This document shows, piece by piece, positions 1 through 8,643 of a DNA stretch of 64,000 bases. Under the pieces are notes generated by a model. The model saw nothing but the letters and a program-made list of their open reading frames with translations, ran no database searches and had not been told where the DNA came from. The DNA lies in assembly GCA_042408955.1 (NCBI GenBank), contig JBHOQQ010000066.1:69705-133704 (forward strand), in the 5' to 3' direction. Position 1 is the first letter of the stretch. Every line of letters starts with the position of its first letter. A program made the translations under genes and the position numbers. Source of the DNA: CALGSZ01 sp042408955. Its GTDB lineage: Bacteria > Chloroflexota > Chloroflexia > Thermomicrobiales > UBA6265.

Positions 1-217
1 AGAGCAGGGGAAGCGCTATTCTTGGGGGTATCCAGCTTGCCCGGACCTGTCGCAGCATGTACTGGTTGACAGACTGCTGGACGCGAGTGCGATCGGCGTA
101 GGCGTCACCGGGGGCTATCAGTTCGAACCGGAGCAGACGACCGCAGCGCTGGTGGTGCATCACCCGGACGCCAAGTACTACGCGCTAGCGAGGACAGGCG
201 GCGACGAGAGTGAGTAG
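1..217 (+). CDS. metH: Methionine synthase MetH, C-terminal fragment (gene enters from the left edge)
   Basis: The frame starting at base 2 is open from the window edge to a TAG at 215-217 and gives 71 residues without a start codon, so the 5' part of the gene lies outside. The peptide carries the RYSWGYPACPD motif and the GVTGGYQFEPE and HHPDAKYYA stretches. These match the AdoMet-binding activation domain at the C-terminus of cobalamin-dependent methionine synthase. That domain binds S-adenosylmethionine and reactivates the oxidised cobalamin cofactor; the whole enzyme transfers methyl from methyltetrahydrofolate to homocysteine in the cytoplasm. I cannot see whether the folate and homocysteine modules are on the same polypeptide. 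A separate activation-domain protein is possible but less usual. Confidence 0.85.
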   Translation, partial: EQGKRYSWGYPACPDLSQHVLVDRLLDASAIGVGVTGGYQFEPEQTTAALVVHHPDAKYYALARTGGDESE

Positions 218-276
218 GATCAGACCAGGAGTGGACACGGTCCTCCAATCCCAGTGTGCCGTGGTGTAGTGCTGCA

Positions 277-972
277 TCAACGCCCGTTCAGACCGTTCGA
301 TCCCGAGTCGGGTTGTCCCGTTAACGCATCGCGCAACAGGTCCGGGGCGATCTGCGCGAGAACTCGCAGCGGTTGCGGCAGCGGTCGCTGCCAGAGCCAC
401 GCCGGTTCGAGCCAAAAGCTAGGGATTTCTAAAGAGTGGAAGCAGCCAGCGGCATCGAGTGGGAGAGGTTCATAAGTGCCACGCTGGGTCAAGTGATAAG
501 CGGTGAACGCTTGCCTCCCCTCTCGAGGGTCCACCAGCCAATACTCAGCGACTTCCGCCTGGCGATACTCCTCGAATTTTTCTTGGATGTCGATGTGCGC
601 TGTGGAATCAGACGTAATCTCGATCACAACATCGGCAGGACCGACCAAGCGCAGCCGTGTCAGCCGTTCGGCGTGGTGAGCCGACACGAAAAGGATATCG
701 GGCTCTCGGGAGGAGTTAACGGCATCTAGGCGCATTTCGAACGGGGCTATCATAATCTCCCCCAAACCGCGCAACTCGACATAGTGTCGAAGAATTGTGG
801 CGAGGAAGAAAGCGATGTCTTGATGCACCTTGTCGGGCGGCATATAGGCAATCACTTCCCCATTGACCCACTCGGCGCGGACGTCCTCGTCGGCCCACGC
901 GAGGTACTCACCGTAGGTCATTCGGTAGCGCCGGAGGCCGGCTTCGTTCCGGTTTGTGACTCGCTGCGCCAT
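277..972 (-). CDS. Uma2-family (DUF820) putative restriction-type nuclease
   Basis: This 231-residue protein fits the Uma2/DUF820 family, a PD-(D/E)XK-fold group that is greatly expanded in Cyanobacteria and Chloroflexota. The fold residues are visible in order: the N-terminal YLAWADED and WVNGEVIAYMPP segments, then REPDILFVS (Asp of the PD pair), DVVIEITSDST (catalytic Glu region) and the KFEEYRQAEVAEYWLVDP stretch with the conserved Lys and Asp-Pro. Length is normal for the family with a somewhat long Arg/Leu-rich tail after residue 190. The ATG at 972 has a GGAG-type site 12 bases upstream. It stands alone, converging with metH and diverging from metG. The biological substrate of Uma2 proteins is unknown, and no methylase or other restriction partner is next to it. 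Confidence 0.8.
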   Translation of the reverse strand: MAQRVTNRNEAGLRRYRMTYGEYLAWADEDVRAEWVNGEVIAYMPPDKVHQDIAFFLATILRHYVELRGLGEIMIAPFEMRLDAVNSSREPDILFVSAHHAERLTRLRLVGPADVVIEITSDSTAHIDIQEKFEEYRQAEVAEYWLVDPREGRQAFTAYHLTQRGTYEPLPLDAAGCFHSLEIPSFWLEPAWLWQRPLPQPLRVLAQIAPDLLRDALTGQPDSGSNGLNGR

Positions 973-1211
973 TGTTGGCTGCTCCAGTCCTGGCCACGTC
1001 TGAGTCGCACATCCGCGCCGAAAGCGGGACGCTTGCGCCGCTCCCGGTCCAACCAGTATAGTGCGGTCATGAAGCGGATGGCGCGCGCATTCACCGGCTC
1101 AGAGGCAATGATGGCAATGCTTGGGGGCATCCCGGTGATGCCCGTGCCTGCTGGTCGAGGTGTGCGCCGCTAACTCGGCAAATGCCGGAACGCAGAGCGA
1201 GACGATCGGGC

Positions 1212-1245
1212 AGGCGGGAGCGCAAACACGCTCCCGTCTCGTTTT
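1212..1245 (+). terminator. Rho-independent terminator in the leader region ahead of metG
   Basis: Arms at 1212-1222 and 1229-1239 form an 11-bp stem with one G-U pair and a 6-base loop (CAAACA), followed by CGTTTT. The U tract exists only in the plus direction. No plus-strand gene is visible between the divergent Uma2 gene and this hairpin, so it either ends a short leader transcript upstream of metG (attenuation) or a small RNA. A second small hairpin lies at 1125-1143. I found no T-box consensus (TGGNACCGCG) here. Confidence 0.65.
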
Positions 1246-1316
1246 GAGCACCGGACACTGTTCCGACGTACACTGATCCACATTGAGGTAGAGGACGACT
1301 GAGTCAGGGGGAGACG

Positions 1317-2888
1317 GTGACCCAGCTACCAGCGAGCCCAACCGGGACGTTTTACATCACCACCGCGATTGATTATCCCAATGCGGCGCCGCATATCGGG
1401 CACTCGTTCGAGAAGATCGCGGCCGACGTGGTTGCCCGGTTTCATCGCCTGCTCGGGGATGATACGGCGTTCTGTATGGGGCTGGACGAGAACAGTCAGC
1501 ACGTCGTGCGGGCGGCGCTTGAGCAGGGCCTGTCGCCTTTGGAGTGGACCGACCGCATGGAAGTAGCCTTCCGACGGGCGTGGGACGCGCTGGAGATCAG
1601 CGTGAATGCTTGGACTCGAACGACAGAGCCACGGCACCGCCGCGCCTCGGAAGAGATGTTCCGGCGCGCTCAGGCGAACGGCGATATCTACAAAGCAACC
1701 TATGCCGGCTGGTATTGCCCGAACTGCAACACCTATTACACCGACGCGGAGCTTGTCAACGGCCGCTGCCCGAATCACCCGAGCATCGAACCGGAGTGGC
1801 TTGAAGAAGAGAACTACTTCTTTGCGCTGAGCAACTACACCGAGCGGCTGCGGCGCCACTTCGCCGAGCATCCGGACTTCGTCACGCCCACGACGTGGCG
1901 GCCGGAGATGGAGGCGCTGCTCCAAGCCGGCCTGAAAGATTTCTCCGTCTCCCGGCGAGTCCGGCCGGGGATGCCTGCCTGGGGAATCCCAGTCCCAGGT
2001 GATCCCGATCACGCCCTGTACGTTTGGTTTGATGCCTTGACCACATACCTAACCGCGATTGGTTTCCCCGATGACATGAAGCGGTTTGAGCGATACTGGC
2101 CGGCCGACTCTCAAGTCATCGGCAAGGATATTACCCGCTTTCACTGTCTGTACTGGCCAGCGATGTTGTTGTCGGCCGGACTACCCTTGCCACGGCGGAT
2201 CGTCGTCCATGGCTTCATGACGCTCGAAGGTCAGAAAATTTCGAAGACGACCGGCAATGTGCTCGACCCGGTGGATCTTGTTGCCGAGTTTGGACCAGAT
2301 CCCATTCGCTACTACCTGATGCGAGATGTCTCACTCGCGTCCGACGGCGATTTCTCGCGCGCGAACCTCATCCGCCGCTATAACGATGATCTGGGCAACG
2401 ATCTCGGGAACCTGCTGAACCGGGTGGTGGCCATGATTGGCCGGTACCGTGGCGGTGCGGTACCGCTGCCCGGTCCCTTCGGTGACCTTGAAGATGATCT
2501 GCGAACAACGGTGACCGACGCCCGGCTGCGGGCTGCCTGGCAGATCGAGGACTGGGACCTCGATGACGCGCTCGAAACGATCTGGACGGTGGTGCGCCGG
2601 GCCAATCAGTATTTGGAAGAGCGCCAGCCATGGAAGCTGGCTAAACAGCCGGAGGCCGCGCCACTCCTTGATACGACGCTTTGGGCAGCAGCGGAGGCGA
2701 CTCGCATTGCGGCGATTCTCCTTTCACCCTATATCCCAGCGACGAGCGACCGGATCATGGCGCAACTGGGGCTTGAACCGGTCGCTCCGGGAGCCTGGGT
2801 ACGCGATGCCGTCTGGGGCGCGGCGCACTATGACCGGGTGCAACCGGCTGGGCCGCTGTTCCCGCGCATCGAGGTCGTGCGGGCCTGA
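1317..2888 (+). CDS. metG: Methionyl-tRNA synthetase
   Basis: The 523-residue product charges tRNA-Met with methionine in the cytoplasm. The class I signature is PHIGH (His26-His29). A zinc-knuckle insert with CPNC and a later CPNH follows at about residues 137-157, and the KMSKS loop reads KISKT near residue 307. The C-terminal half is the all-alpha anticodon domain. The protein stops soon after that domain, so it is the short form without the C-terminal EMAP/tRNA-binding domain. I chose the GTG at 1317 because AGGGGGAGA lies 4-10 bases upstream and the protein begins with the family-typical FYITTAIDYPN strand shortly after. Expression may be controlled by the terminator at 1212-1245, 70 bases upstream. 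Confidence 0.97.
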   Translation: MTQLPASPTGTFYITTAIDYPNAAPHIGHSFEKIAADVVARFHRLLGDDTAFCMGLDENSQHVVRAALEQGLSPLEWTDRMEVAFRRAWDALEISVNAWTRTTEPRHRRASEEMFRRAQANGDIYKATYAGWYCPNCNTYYTDAELVNGRCPNHPSIEPEWLEEENYFFALSNYTERLRRHFAEHPDFVTPTTWRPEMEALLQAGLKDFSVSRRVRPGMPAWGIPVPGDPDHALYVWFDALTTYLTAIGFPDDMKRFERYWPADSQVIGKDITRFHCLYWPAMLLSAGLPLPRRIVVHGFMTLEGQKISKTTGNVLDPVDLVAEFGPDPIRYYLMRDVSLASDGDFSRANLIRRYNDDLGNDLGNLLNRVVAMIGRYRGGAVPLPGPFGDLEDDLRTTVTDARLRAAWQIEDWDLDDALETIWTVVRRANQYLEERQPWKLAKQPEAAPLLDTTLWAAAEATRIAAILLSPYIPATSDRIMAQLGLEPVAPGAWVRDAVWGAAHYDRVQPAGPLFPRIEVVRA

Positions 2889-2941
2889 TTAGCTACGGCA
2901 ATGCGCCTACAACGCCACGCCGGAGCGGCAGGACAGAGCGG

Positions 2942-3433
2942 TCAGGCCATCGTGCGGCGGAGTTGCCGCGCCATCCCTGCGGGTAAGCGCGTCTCGAAGT
3001 CGAGAACGTCTACCCAGATCGGGCGGACGGCGATCCGCGCTTGCTGAGGGGAGAGCCGGGCTGCATGCTCTGTCCATGCCCGTCCTGCGTCCTCGCCCAT
3101 GTAGCGCACGGAGGTTGCCGTCATTTCTGGTGATGCTCCGCCGACGAGCGTAACCGTCGCCGTCCCCCGAATCTGAAGCACTCGATAAGGCGGGCTGGCG
3201 GTGTCAATGGTGATGGCCACCTGGGGATTTGCCTGGATGGCTGGCACCTTAGGATCGTCCGGCCAGGAGTGCAGGACGACCTCCTCGCCTGTCCAAAGAA
3301 ACAGGACTGGGACGACGCGTGGTGTCCCATCCAGCGCAATGTACGCAAGCCGTGCCGGGATCGTCGCCTGCAACAACTGCTGGGCAACCGGGTGACCGAG
3401 CAGCGCCAAATCACCGCGCATTGTGTCCACCAT
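2942..3433 (-). CDS. Pyridoxamine 5'-phosphate oxidase-fold FMN-binding protein
   Basis: About 163 residues with the split-barrel flavin fold of the PNPOx/F420-dependent family: IPARLAYIALDGTPRVVPVLFLWTG at the N-terminal strand pair, then NPQVAITIDT, and a final RPIWVDVLDFETR strand. Such proteins bind FMN or F420 and reduce or oxidise small molecules; the substrate cannot be read from sequence. The gene is third in a minus-strand operon and overlaps the oxidase gene upstream if the earliest GTG (3448) is used. AGGAAGGAGG sits directly ahead of a cluster of possible starts (ATG 3433, GTG 3430, ATG 3421). GTG 3430 has the best spacing, so the exact start is uncertain by a few codons. Confidence 0.8.
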   Translation of the reverse strand: MVDTMRGDLALLGHPVAQQLLQATIPARLAYIALDGTPRVVPVLFLWTGEEVVLHSWPDDPKVPAIQANPQVAITIDTASPPYRVLQIRGTATVTLVGGASPEMTATSVRYMGEDAGRAWTEHAARLSPQQARIAVRPIWVDVLDFETRLPAGMARQLRRTMA

Positions 3434-3444
3434 TTCCTCCTTCC

Positions 3445-4878
3445 TCACCCATTCCTCCCGCTCGGCGGGATGTTCGCATTGAGGCGAAAAACGTTCTCCG
3501 GGTCGTACCGGTCCTTGAGCGCAGTCAGGCGCTTCACCCGCTTGCCGTAGGCGGCCGTGACGCCTGCTTCTCCCTCATCCGAGATGAAGTTGGCATAGAC
3601 GCCCGCGCTGTGTGGGCGCAGCATCTCCCAACCATCGCGGACCCAAGTCTTGTGGCGCTCTCCATTGGGGTCAGACGGCGGCCAGGCGGCGGTTATGCTG
3701 ATCTCAAATCCCACTTCGCGCTCGCCGACGGCCGTGGCAGACGGATCCACGCGGCTGACTGCCCCGCCGATGGCCCAGCCATTGATCTGCGAGAACGGGG
3801 TCGGGAGCGAGTCGGCACGGTCCATGAATTCCTCGATGACGTCGTCGGAGAGGGTTGGGAGCCGGTGTGCCTTCCAGTAGTAGTGCCGCCCATGCGGCGC
3901 ACCGCCGTCGAGCATCGATTGGAGGGCGAGGTACGGCACCGGCCGGATCCCATCGGCGATCGGCGTGCCGAGGCGGCGCAGCAGAGCGACCGCTCGCTCG
4001 CCTTCTCCATGGTCGCCTGCCCAAACGAGGATAAGACCGACGACGGGCTTGCCGACCTGATCCGGCGGTACGAACGGCAGCGGTGGCGCGCTTGCCAATC
4101 CGATCGTGAAGCCAAGCTCGTCAGGAGCTTCGGGGGCGTAGTCGCGGAGGACCGCAAGCACGCGTGGTGCCTCGGCAATTGGCCAAAAGATCGGCCCGCC
4201 GAAGCCGAATGGGCCGACCGGATGGAGGCGATACTCGAAGGCGGTTACGATTCCGAAGTTCCCGCCTCCGCCACGTATTCCCCAGAAGAGATCGGGTTCG
4301 GTTTCGGCGTCGACGTGGATGACCTCGGCAGTGGCGGTGACGACGTCCACGGCGATGAGGTTCTCCACAGTCAGGCCGTGCTTGCGCATGAGGTGCCCGA
4401 GTCCGCCGCCGAGCGTTAGGCCGGCGATCCCGGTGTGGCTGATTATCCCGCCCGTCGTGGCGAGGCCAAACGGCTGGGTCGCGCGGTCAAACTCGCTCCA
4501 AAGGACCCCGCCGGCCGCCCGTGCCGTCCGCGCCTGCGGATCAACGCGGATCGCCTTCATCAGCGAGAGATCGATCATCACTTCCCCGTCGCACACACTG
4601 TGACCGGCGATGGAATGCCCGCCACCGCGTACGGAGATGAGGAGGTCCTGCTCGCGCGCAAAGCGAACGGCCGCGACGACATCGTCGGCACCGGCGCAGC
4701 GGGCGATCAGCGCTGGGCGGCGATCAATTGCGCCGTTCCAGATCCGGCGAGCTTCGTCGTATCCTTCCTCCCCTGGCCGCAACAGTGCGCCCCGAAAGCG
4801 CGCTCGTAGCTCTTCGATCGGCAGATACCCGCGATCGCTCACCGGAATCGGTGTTGTTTTCGTTGCTCCCGTGCTCAT
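3445..4878 (-). CDS. FAD-linked oxidase, berberine-bridge-enzyme type
   Basis: The 477-residue protein has an N-terminal FAD-binding PCMH domain (RCAGADDVVAAVRFAR, then SVRGGGHSIAGHS) and a C-terminal BBE domain ending in RYDPENVFRLNANIPP. The His in GGHSIAGHS is the usual site of covalent attachment to the flavin 8-alpha position. The second attachment Cys found in bicovalent enzymes is absent: the equivalent loop reads ISHTGIAGLTLGGG. It is therefore probably mono-covalent. These enzymes oxidise sugars, polyols or alkaloid-like compounds with O2. The ATG at 4878 has GGAAGGAGAG upstream and overlaps the stop of the 83-aa gene as ATGA, so the two are probably translationally coupled. An FMN protein follows. 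Confidence 0.9.
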   Translation of the reverse strand: MSTGATKTTPIPVSDRGYLPIEELRARFRGALLRPGEEGYDEARRIWNGAIDRRPALIARCAGADDVVAAVRFAREQDLLISVRGGGHSIAGHSVCDGEVMIDLSLMKAIRVDPQARTARAAGGVLWSEFDRATQPFGLATTGGIISHTGIAGLTLGGGLGHLMRKHGLTVENLIAVDVVTATAEVIHVDAETEPDLFWGIRGGGGNFGIVTAFEYRLHPVGPFGFGGPIFWPIAEAPRVLAVLRDYAPEAPDELGFTIGLASAPPLPFVPPDQVGKPVVGLILVWAGDHGEGERAVALLRRLGTPIADGIRPVPYLALQSMLDGGAPHGRHYYWKAHRLPTLSDDVIEEFMDRADSLPTPFSQINGWAIGGAVSRVDPSATAVGEREVGFEISITAAWPPSDPNGERHKTWVRDGWEMLRPHSAGVYANFISDEGEAGVTAAYGKRVKRLTALKDRYDPENVFRLNANIPPSGRNG

Positions 4879-5126
4879 GACGACTCTCCTTCCATGCACC
4901 CCGCCTCGGAGCGGTCATCGTCCTCCAGCCGCGCGATCATGAACCCAGTCAAGTCCGACCAGGTGCGAAAGCTGCGGATAGCTCCGCTCTTGACCTCCTG
5001 CACCGTGCCGCGGTACTCCCGCCTGTCGGCCACTTCCTCGGTCCAGATGCGAACCGTGAAGAGCCGGGAATGCTGTCTTCTCGCCTGGCCCTGGCGTTCG
5101 CTGCGGCTGTAGTCCTCGCTCGTCAT
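4875..5126 (-). CDS. Conserved-looking 83-aa hypothetical protein
   Basis: From the ATG at 5126 the product is 83 residues, acidic to mixed, with the core RLFTVRIWTEEV, REYRGTVQEVKSGA and FRTWSDLTGFMIARLED. It has no signal peptide, membrane segment or metal motif. The stretch reads as a small beta-rich domain of the kind encoded beside regulators in Chloroflexota, but I do not recognise a named family. The gene's stop overlaps the ATG of the flavin oxidase (ATGA), which ties its expression to that enzyme. Longer in-frame starts exist back to 5279, but that extra part is Arg/Ala-rich and looks non-coding. No good ribosome site is visible at 5126, so the start is tentative. Confidence 0.6.
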   Translation of the reverse strand: MTSEDYSRSERQGQARRQHSRLFTVRIWTEEVADRREYRGTVQEVKSGAIRSFRTWSDLTGFMIARLEDDDRSEAGCMEGESS

Positions 5127-5306
5127 ACGTGCTAACCATTTCACTTGCCGGAGAGGCCCGCTAGTGCGCTCCGGCCCAAGGAGTCCTGCGGCGTTCCGCG
5201 TCGTTCGCCGCCTCCTTATCGGTTGCGCGGCGGCGTCAGAGGGCGTGATAACCGCAGCGCTGGCAGATGCACCGAGCACTCTTCGCGCTCATTGTTACCG
5301 GCCAGG

Positions 5307-5350
5307 CGTTCCACGAACGTTCCATGGAGCGTTCCAGGAGCGGTGTTCCG
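5307..5350. promoter_or_regulatory. Direct heptamer repeats CGTTCCA, candidate activator site
   Basis: CGTTCCA occurs at 5307-5313, 5318-5324 and 5330-5336, with a fourth related TGTTCCG at 5344-5350. The spacings are 11, 12 and 14 bases, close to one helical turn. The site is about 180 bases upstream of the 83-aa/oxidase operon and just past the end of the SARP-type regulator gene. SARP and OmpR-type proteins bind heptamer direct repeats at 11-bp spacing, so a link to the adjacent regulator is plausible but inferred. Confidence 0.4.
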
Positions 5351-5387
5351 GCCGCTCGGGCCGCAGGTCGGTTTCACTGCAGGAGCG

Positions 5388-7871
5388 TTATGGCGTCGAG
5401 CAGATCTGGAGTATCGGCTCGTTCGGGAAGCTCCTTGACGATCTCGGCCAGGAGCTGGCGTGCTTGGACTGCCCGGCAACGTCGCTTGCTGCTAGCTGGA
5501 AGCGAAGGAGGCTCCTCGCTGTCCGCAACGCGAGCATCTTTGCTCCTTGGCGGTGAGCGACGGCCAGCGCACGCTCAAACTCCGCCTCGACTTCGCTCGG
5601 CGGAGCGTCGAGGGCCGCCAGGAACTCCGCGCGCAGGCGCCGGGTCTCCGCCTCCCAAATGCGATGAGCATCGGGGAGGGCGAGTGCCCATTCGGCCGTC
5701 GCCAGACCAGTCCGCGCATCGCCAGCAACGGCACACGCCTCGAGCAGCACGCGCACGCTGAATGCACGCATCCCGGGCGCGTGATCCCCCTGCCGCGACT
5801 CGTCCAGCGCGCGACGGATGCGGGCGATGCCGGCGTCCATCCGGCCGTCCAGGACGTCGATGTACCCGCCAAAGTGTTCAGTCGCGACGTCGTTCGGGCG
5901 CATCCCGTGTTTCGCCTGCTCGGTTGCCAGCAGCGCGGCGTACGTCCGCACGCCGTCTGCATCGCGCATGTCCAGCGCCAAGACCATGGCAAAGGCGAGC
6001 GCAGTCCCGAGGCTGAACGGGTGCCCTATCTCCTCGGCAAGGGCGAGGGCGGTTTGGTGCGCGCGGACGGCCGCCTCGGCATATCCAAGAAACCAGAGGG
6101 TGTTTCCGAGGCGGCTCTGGCAGATGACCTTCGGGTCGAGGCCGAAGCGGAGGAGATGTTCGCGGCACTGAGCCGGGCGGTAGCGAGCTACGGCGGCCTC
6201 GAAGTGCATCCGCGCATCAACGAACTCCCCCTGCCAGAAGGAGGCGATCCCGAGCACGTAATGGCTTTCGACAACGAGCATCTCGTCGGCCTCGCGTGCG
6301 CCGCGCATGCGAAGTTGCTCCCCGAGGACTTTTGCCGCGGCAAAGTCGCGCCGGCCAAGACTGGCGATGGCCAGCGAGCGTAGGAGCGGTGGCGCTGGCT
6401 CAACTCCGAGAGCTTCTGCCACCTCGAGCGCCCGCTGGTGCACCGCGGCAAGGCGGTCCGAAGCCGCCCCTTCTGTCATTGGGAGCGGCCCTGCCAGCGC
6501 GGTCAGTATCGCAAGCTCCCGCGCCTGGCGCTCGGGAGTAGCTGAAAGCTCGCGAAGGAGGTCCAAGGCGCGGTCCAGGAGGCGAATCGCCTCGGCATCG
6601 GCATACATCCGCCGGGCCACCCCCGCCGCTCGCTCGTACCACACCACAGCCCGGTCGAATGCCCCGGCGTTCTCGTAGTGCGCGGCGAGTTGTCCGCTGA
6701 CCGGATCTTGGTCACCGGCATGGCTTTGCTCCAGCGCTTGGGCGACGCGGAGGTGAAGATAACGGCGCCGGATGGGACTCAAGTTGAGGTAGGCGACCTC
6801 CCGGATCTTGTCGTGGCTGAAGTCGTAGGCATCGGCGCCGTGCTCGCGGATGATGCGCCGGCGCCAAAGCTCATCGAGGCCACGAACGAGCACGTCGCCG
6901 CCGCCCTCGCTCGCTCTCGACAGGATGTCGGTCGTGAACTCCCGGCCGATCGTCGCCGCGATGCCGATTAGATGACGCGCTGGATCGGACAACCGCGCCA
7001 GCCGCGATTCGATGACCGCTTGCACTCTCGGGCTCAGCCATACCCGCCCTGCGTCCTCACCGCTCCAGCCTGCGCGGAGTGCCTCGACGATGAACAGCGG
7101 GTTGCCTTCGGTCTCGCTGTAGAGCAGGTTCGCCTCCGCTGTCTCGAAACGGCGGCCGGTGATACGCTCGGCAAGGGCGGCCGTCTCCTCCGGAGATAGG
7201 CGTTCAAGCGCGATCTCCTCGCATCGTCCCATCGCCTGCAGCGCGGTCAAGAGATCGTGCAGAGGATGCCGATCGTCCACCTCCTCGCGTCGGGCCGTCG
7301 CCGCGACGAGAAGACGCGCTCGTGGCTCAACCCGCAACAGGTAGTGGAGGAATTGCAGTGATTCGAGGTCGCACCAGTGGAGGTCGTCGGCGACGAGCAG
7401 AAGCGGCGCCCCCGTTGCGAGGAGCGCCCGAGCGATAGCATCGAACATCCGCTGCCGGTGGTCGCTCTCCGGCAAGGGCTCTGGGAAGGGCAGGCCAGGC
7501 ACCTCGGTGAGGAGGTCGGGAAGGAGCCGCGCCAACTCGGTGAGGCGCGCCCGATCGAGCCGCGCCAGCCGGGTAATGATCGCCTGCGAGCGCAGCCAGG
7601 CAACTACCGGCCCGTACGCGAGCGCACCCTCGGCGCGAAACGAACGGGCTTCCGCCGTTACCGCCCCACGATGGACGCACCACGCGCGAAGTTCTTCGAC
7701 CAAGCGCGTCTTGCCAGCGCCGGGCTCGCCGCTGATGAGGACGAGCTGCGCTCGGCCCTTCTCGCTCGCCCGCCAGAGCTCGGCTAGCCGCGCCCGCTCC
7801 CGCACCCGTCCGACGAGTGGAGAGCCGCCGGCTGGACCGGTCTCGGACGTCTCGCTCTCTCCCTCAAATTG
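5388..7871 (-). pseudogene. AfsR/SARP-type regulator, ATPase-TPR part, out of frame with its DNA-binding part
   Basis: This frame encodes an AAA-type ATPase (SPLVGRVRERARL, P-loop GEPGAGKTRLVEEL, Walker B LLLVADDLHWCD) followed by a long TPR-like helical region (MYADAEAIRLLDRALDLL and similar). It is the C-terminal two thirds of a BTAD-ATPase-TPR regulator whose N-terminal part is in a different frame immediately upstream (7864-8643). No start codon lies between the BTAD stop and the ATPase; the nearest in-frame ATG (8060) would overlap the BTAD frame by about 200 bases. Near the 3' end a second shift occurs at about 5470. The frame as read ends in an odd tail at 5388, while the neighbouring frame reads ARQLLAEIVKELPE and DTPDLLDAITLLQ, the normal family ending, with its stop at 5374. 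Both shifts would be repaired by removing one base. The gene is either decayed or affected by two sequencing errors. Confidence 0.75.
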
Positions 7872-8643
7872 GTAGCAGCGCCTCGTAGACTGAGCATGTC
7901 GCCGGCGACGGCTCCACGCCGAGCTCTCGCTCAAGGGTGGCCTCGCAGACGTGGTAGGCTCGAAGCGCTCGTGCCCGGTCTCCTCGGGCGTCGTGAAGGC
8001 GTATGAGGCGCCGATACACCTCCTCGGGCAGGGGGTCATGGAGTAGAAGCCGCTCGGCATAGACGATCGCGTCTGTGTAATTGCCGTGCTCCTCGTGGAG
8101 AGTACTTAGATGCCCGAGTGCCACGAGATAGCGCTGGCGGAAGTGCTCTCGTTCGGCAAGGATCCACTCCTCATAGCATCCCTCAAGGAGATCACCAGCA
8201 TAGAGCGCGACGGCGTCGCGGAGCGCGGCGAGAGCTTCGCTAACGTCAGCTCGTTCCGACCGTGCAAGGGCGTGATCGAAGGCCGCGACATCAAGCCAGA
8301 ACGGAGCCTCTGTGCGCCATCGGAGCGTGCGCGGTGTCACTTCCAGAAACTTGTCGATGTCCGGCAGGGTATGCCTGAGGGTATAGACCAGAGGACGTAG
8401 GTTCGTTCGCGCCTGAGCGTCGGTCGAATCGGGCCAGAGCAGGAAGGCGAGGTGCTGGCGGGATTGGGGGCCGTTACGGTGGAGCAGTAGGTAAGCGAGA
8501 AGCGACTCAAGGCGCGATGATTCGAGCGGTGGCAGCGAAGTCTCGCCAAGACGCAGCTCAAAATCGCCTAGAAGGCGGATGCGGAGAAGGTGCGTAGTCT
8601 CCAGCGTAGGGGGAGACAACGATTGTGGTCCTGTCGAGGCCAT
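7864..8643 (-). CDS. SARP/BTAD-type transcriptional activator domain (N-terminal part of split regulator)
   Basis: The 259 residues comprise an OmpR-like winged helix (LLRIRLLGDFELRLGE to TPRTLRWR, roughly residues 20-110) and a bacterial transcriptional activator domain (BTAD, roughly 115-255; EWILAEREHFRQRYLVAL, RLHDARGDRARALRAYHVCE, ERELGVEPSPAT). This is the DNA-binding half of AfsR/SARP regulators. The frame terminates at a TGA (7864-7866) exactly where such proteins normally continue into an ATPase, and that ATPase is present in the +1 frame (5388-7871). If the two parts are really separate, this peptide resembles a stand-alone small SARP. The ATG at 8643 fits the family start. Targets are unknown; the heptamer repeats at 5307-5350 are a candidate. 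Confidence 0.8.
   Translation of the reverse strand: MASTGPQSLSPPTLETTHLLRIRLLGDFELRLGETSLPPLESSRLESLLAYLLLHRNGPQSRQHLAFLLWPDSTDAQARTNLRPLVYTLRHTLPDIDKFLEVTPRTLRWRTEAPFWLDVAAFDHALARSERADVSEALAALRDAVALYAGDLLEGCYEEWILAEREHFRQRYLVALGHLSTLHEEHGNYTDAIVYAERLLLHDPLPEEVYRRLIRLHDARGDRARALRAYHVCEATLERELGVEPSPATCSVYEALLPI

Noticed and set aside
1069..1173. 34-codon plus-strand ORF in the metG leader region
   Set aside because: No ribosome site; Met-rich and low complexity. The hairpins are a more likely explanation of the region.
5216..5479. Several 60-130 aa ORFs in the region between the SARP gene and the 83-aa gene
   Set aside because: All are shadows of the regulator's 3' end or the heptamer region; none has a ribosome site.
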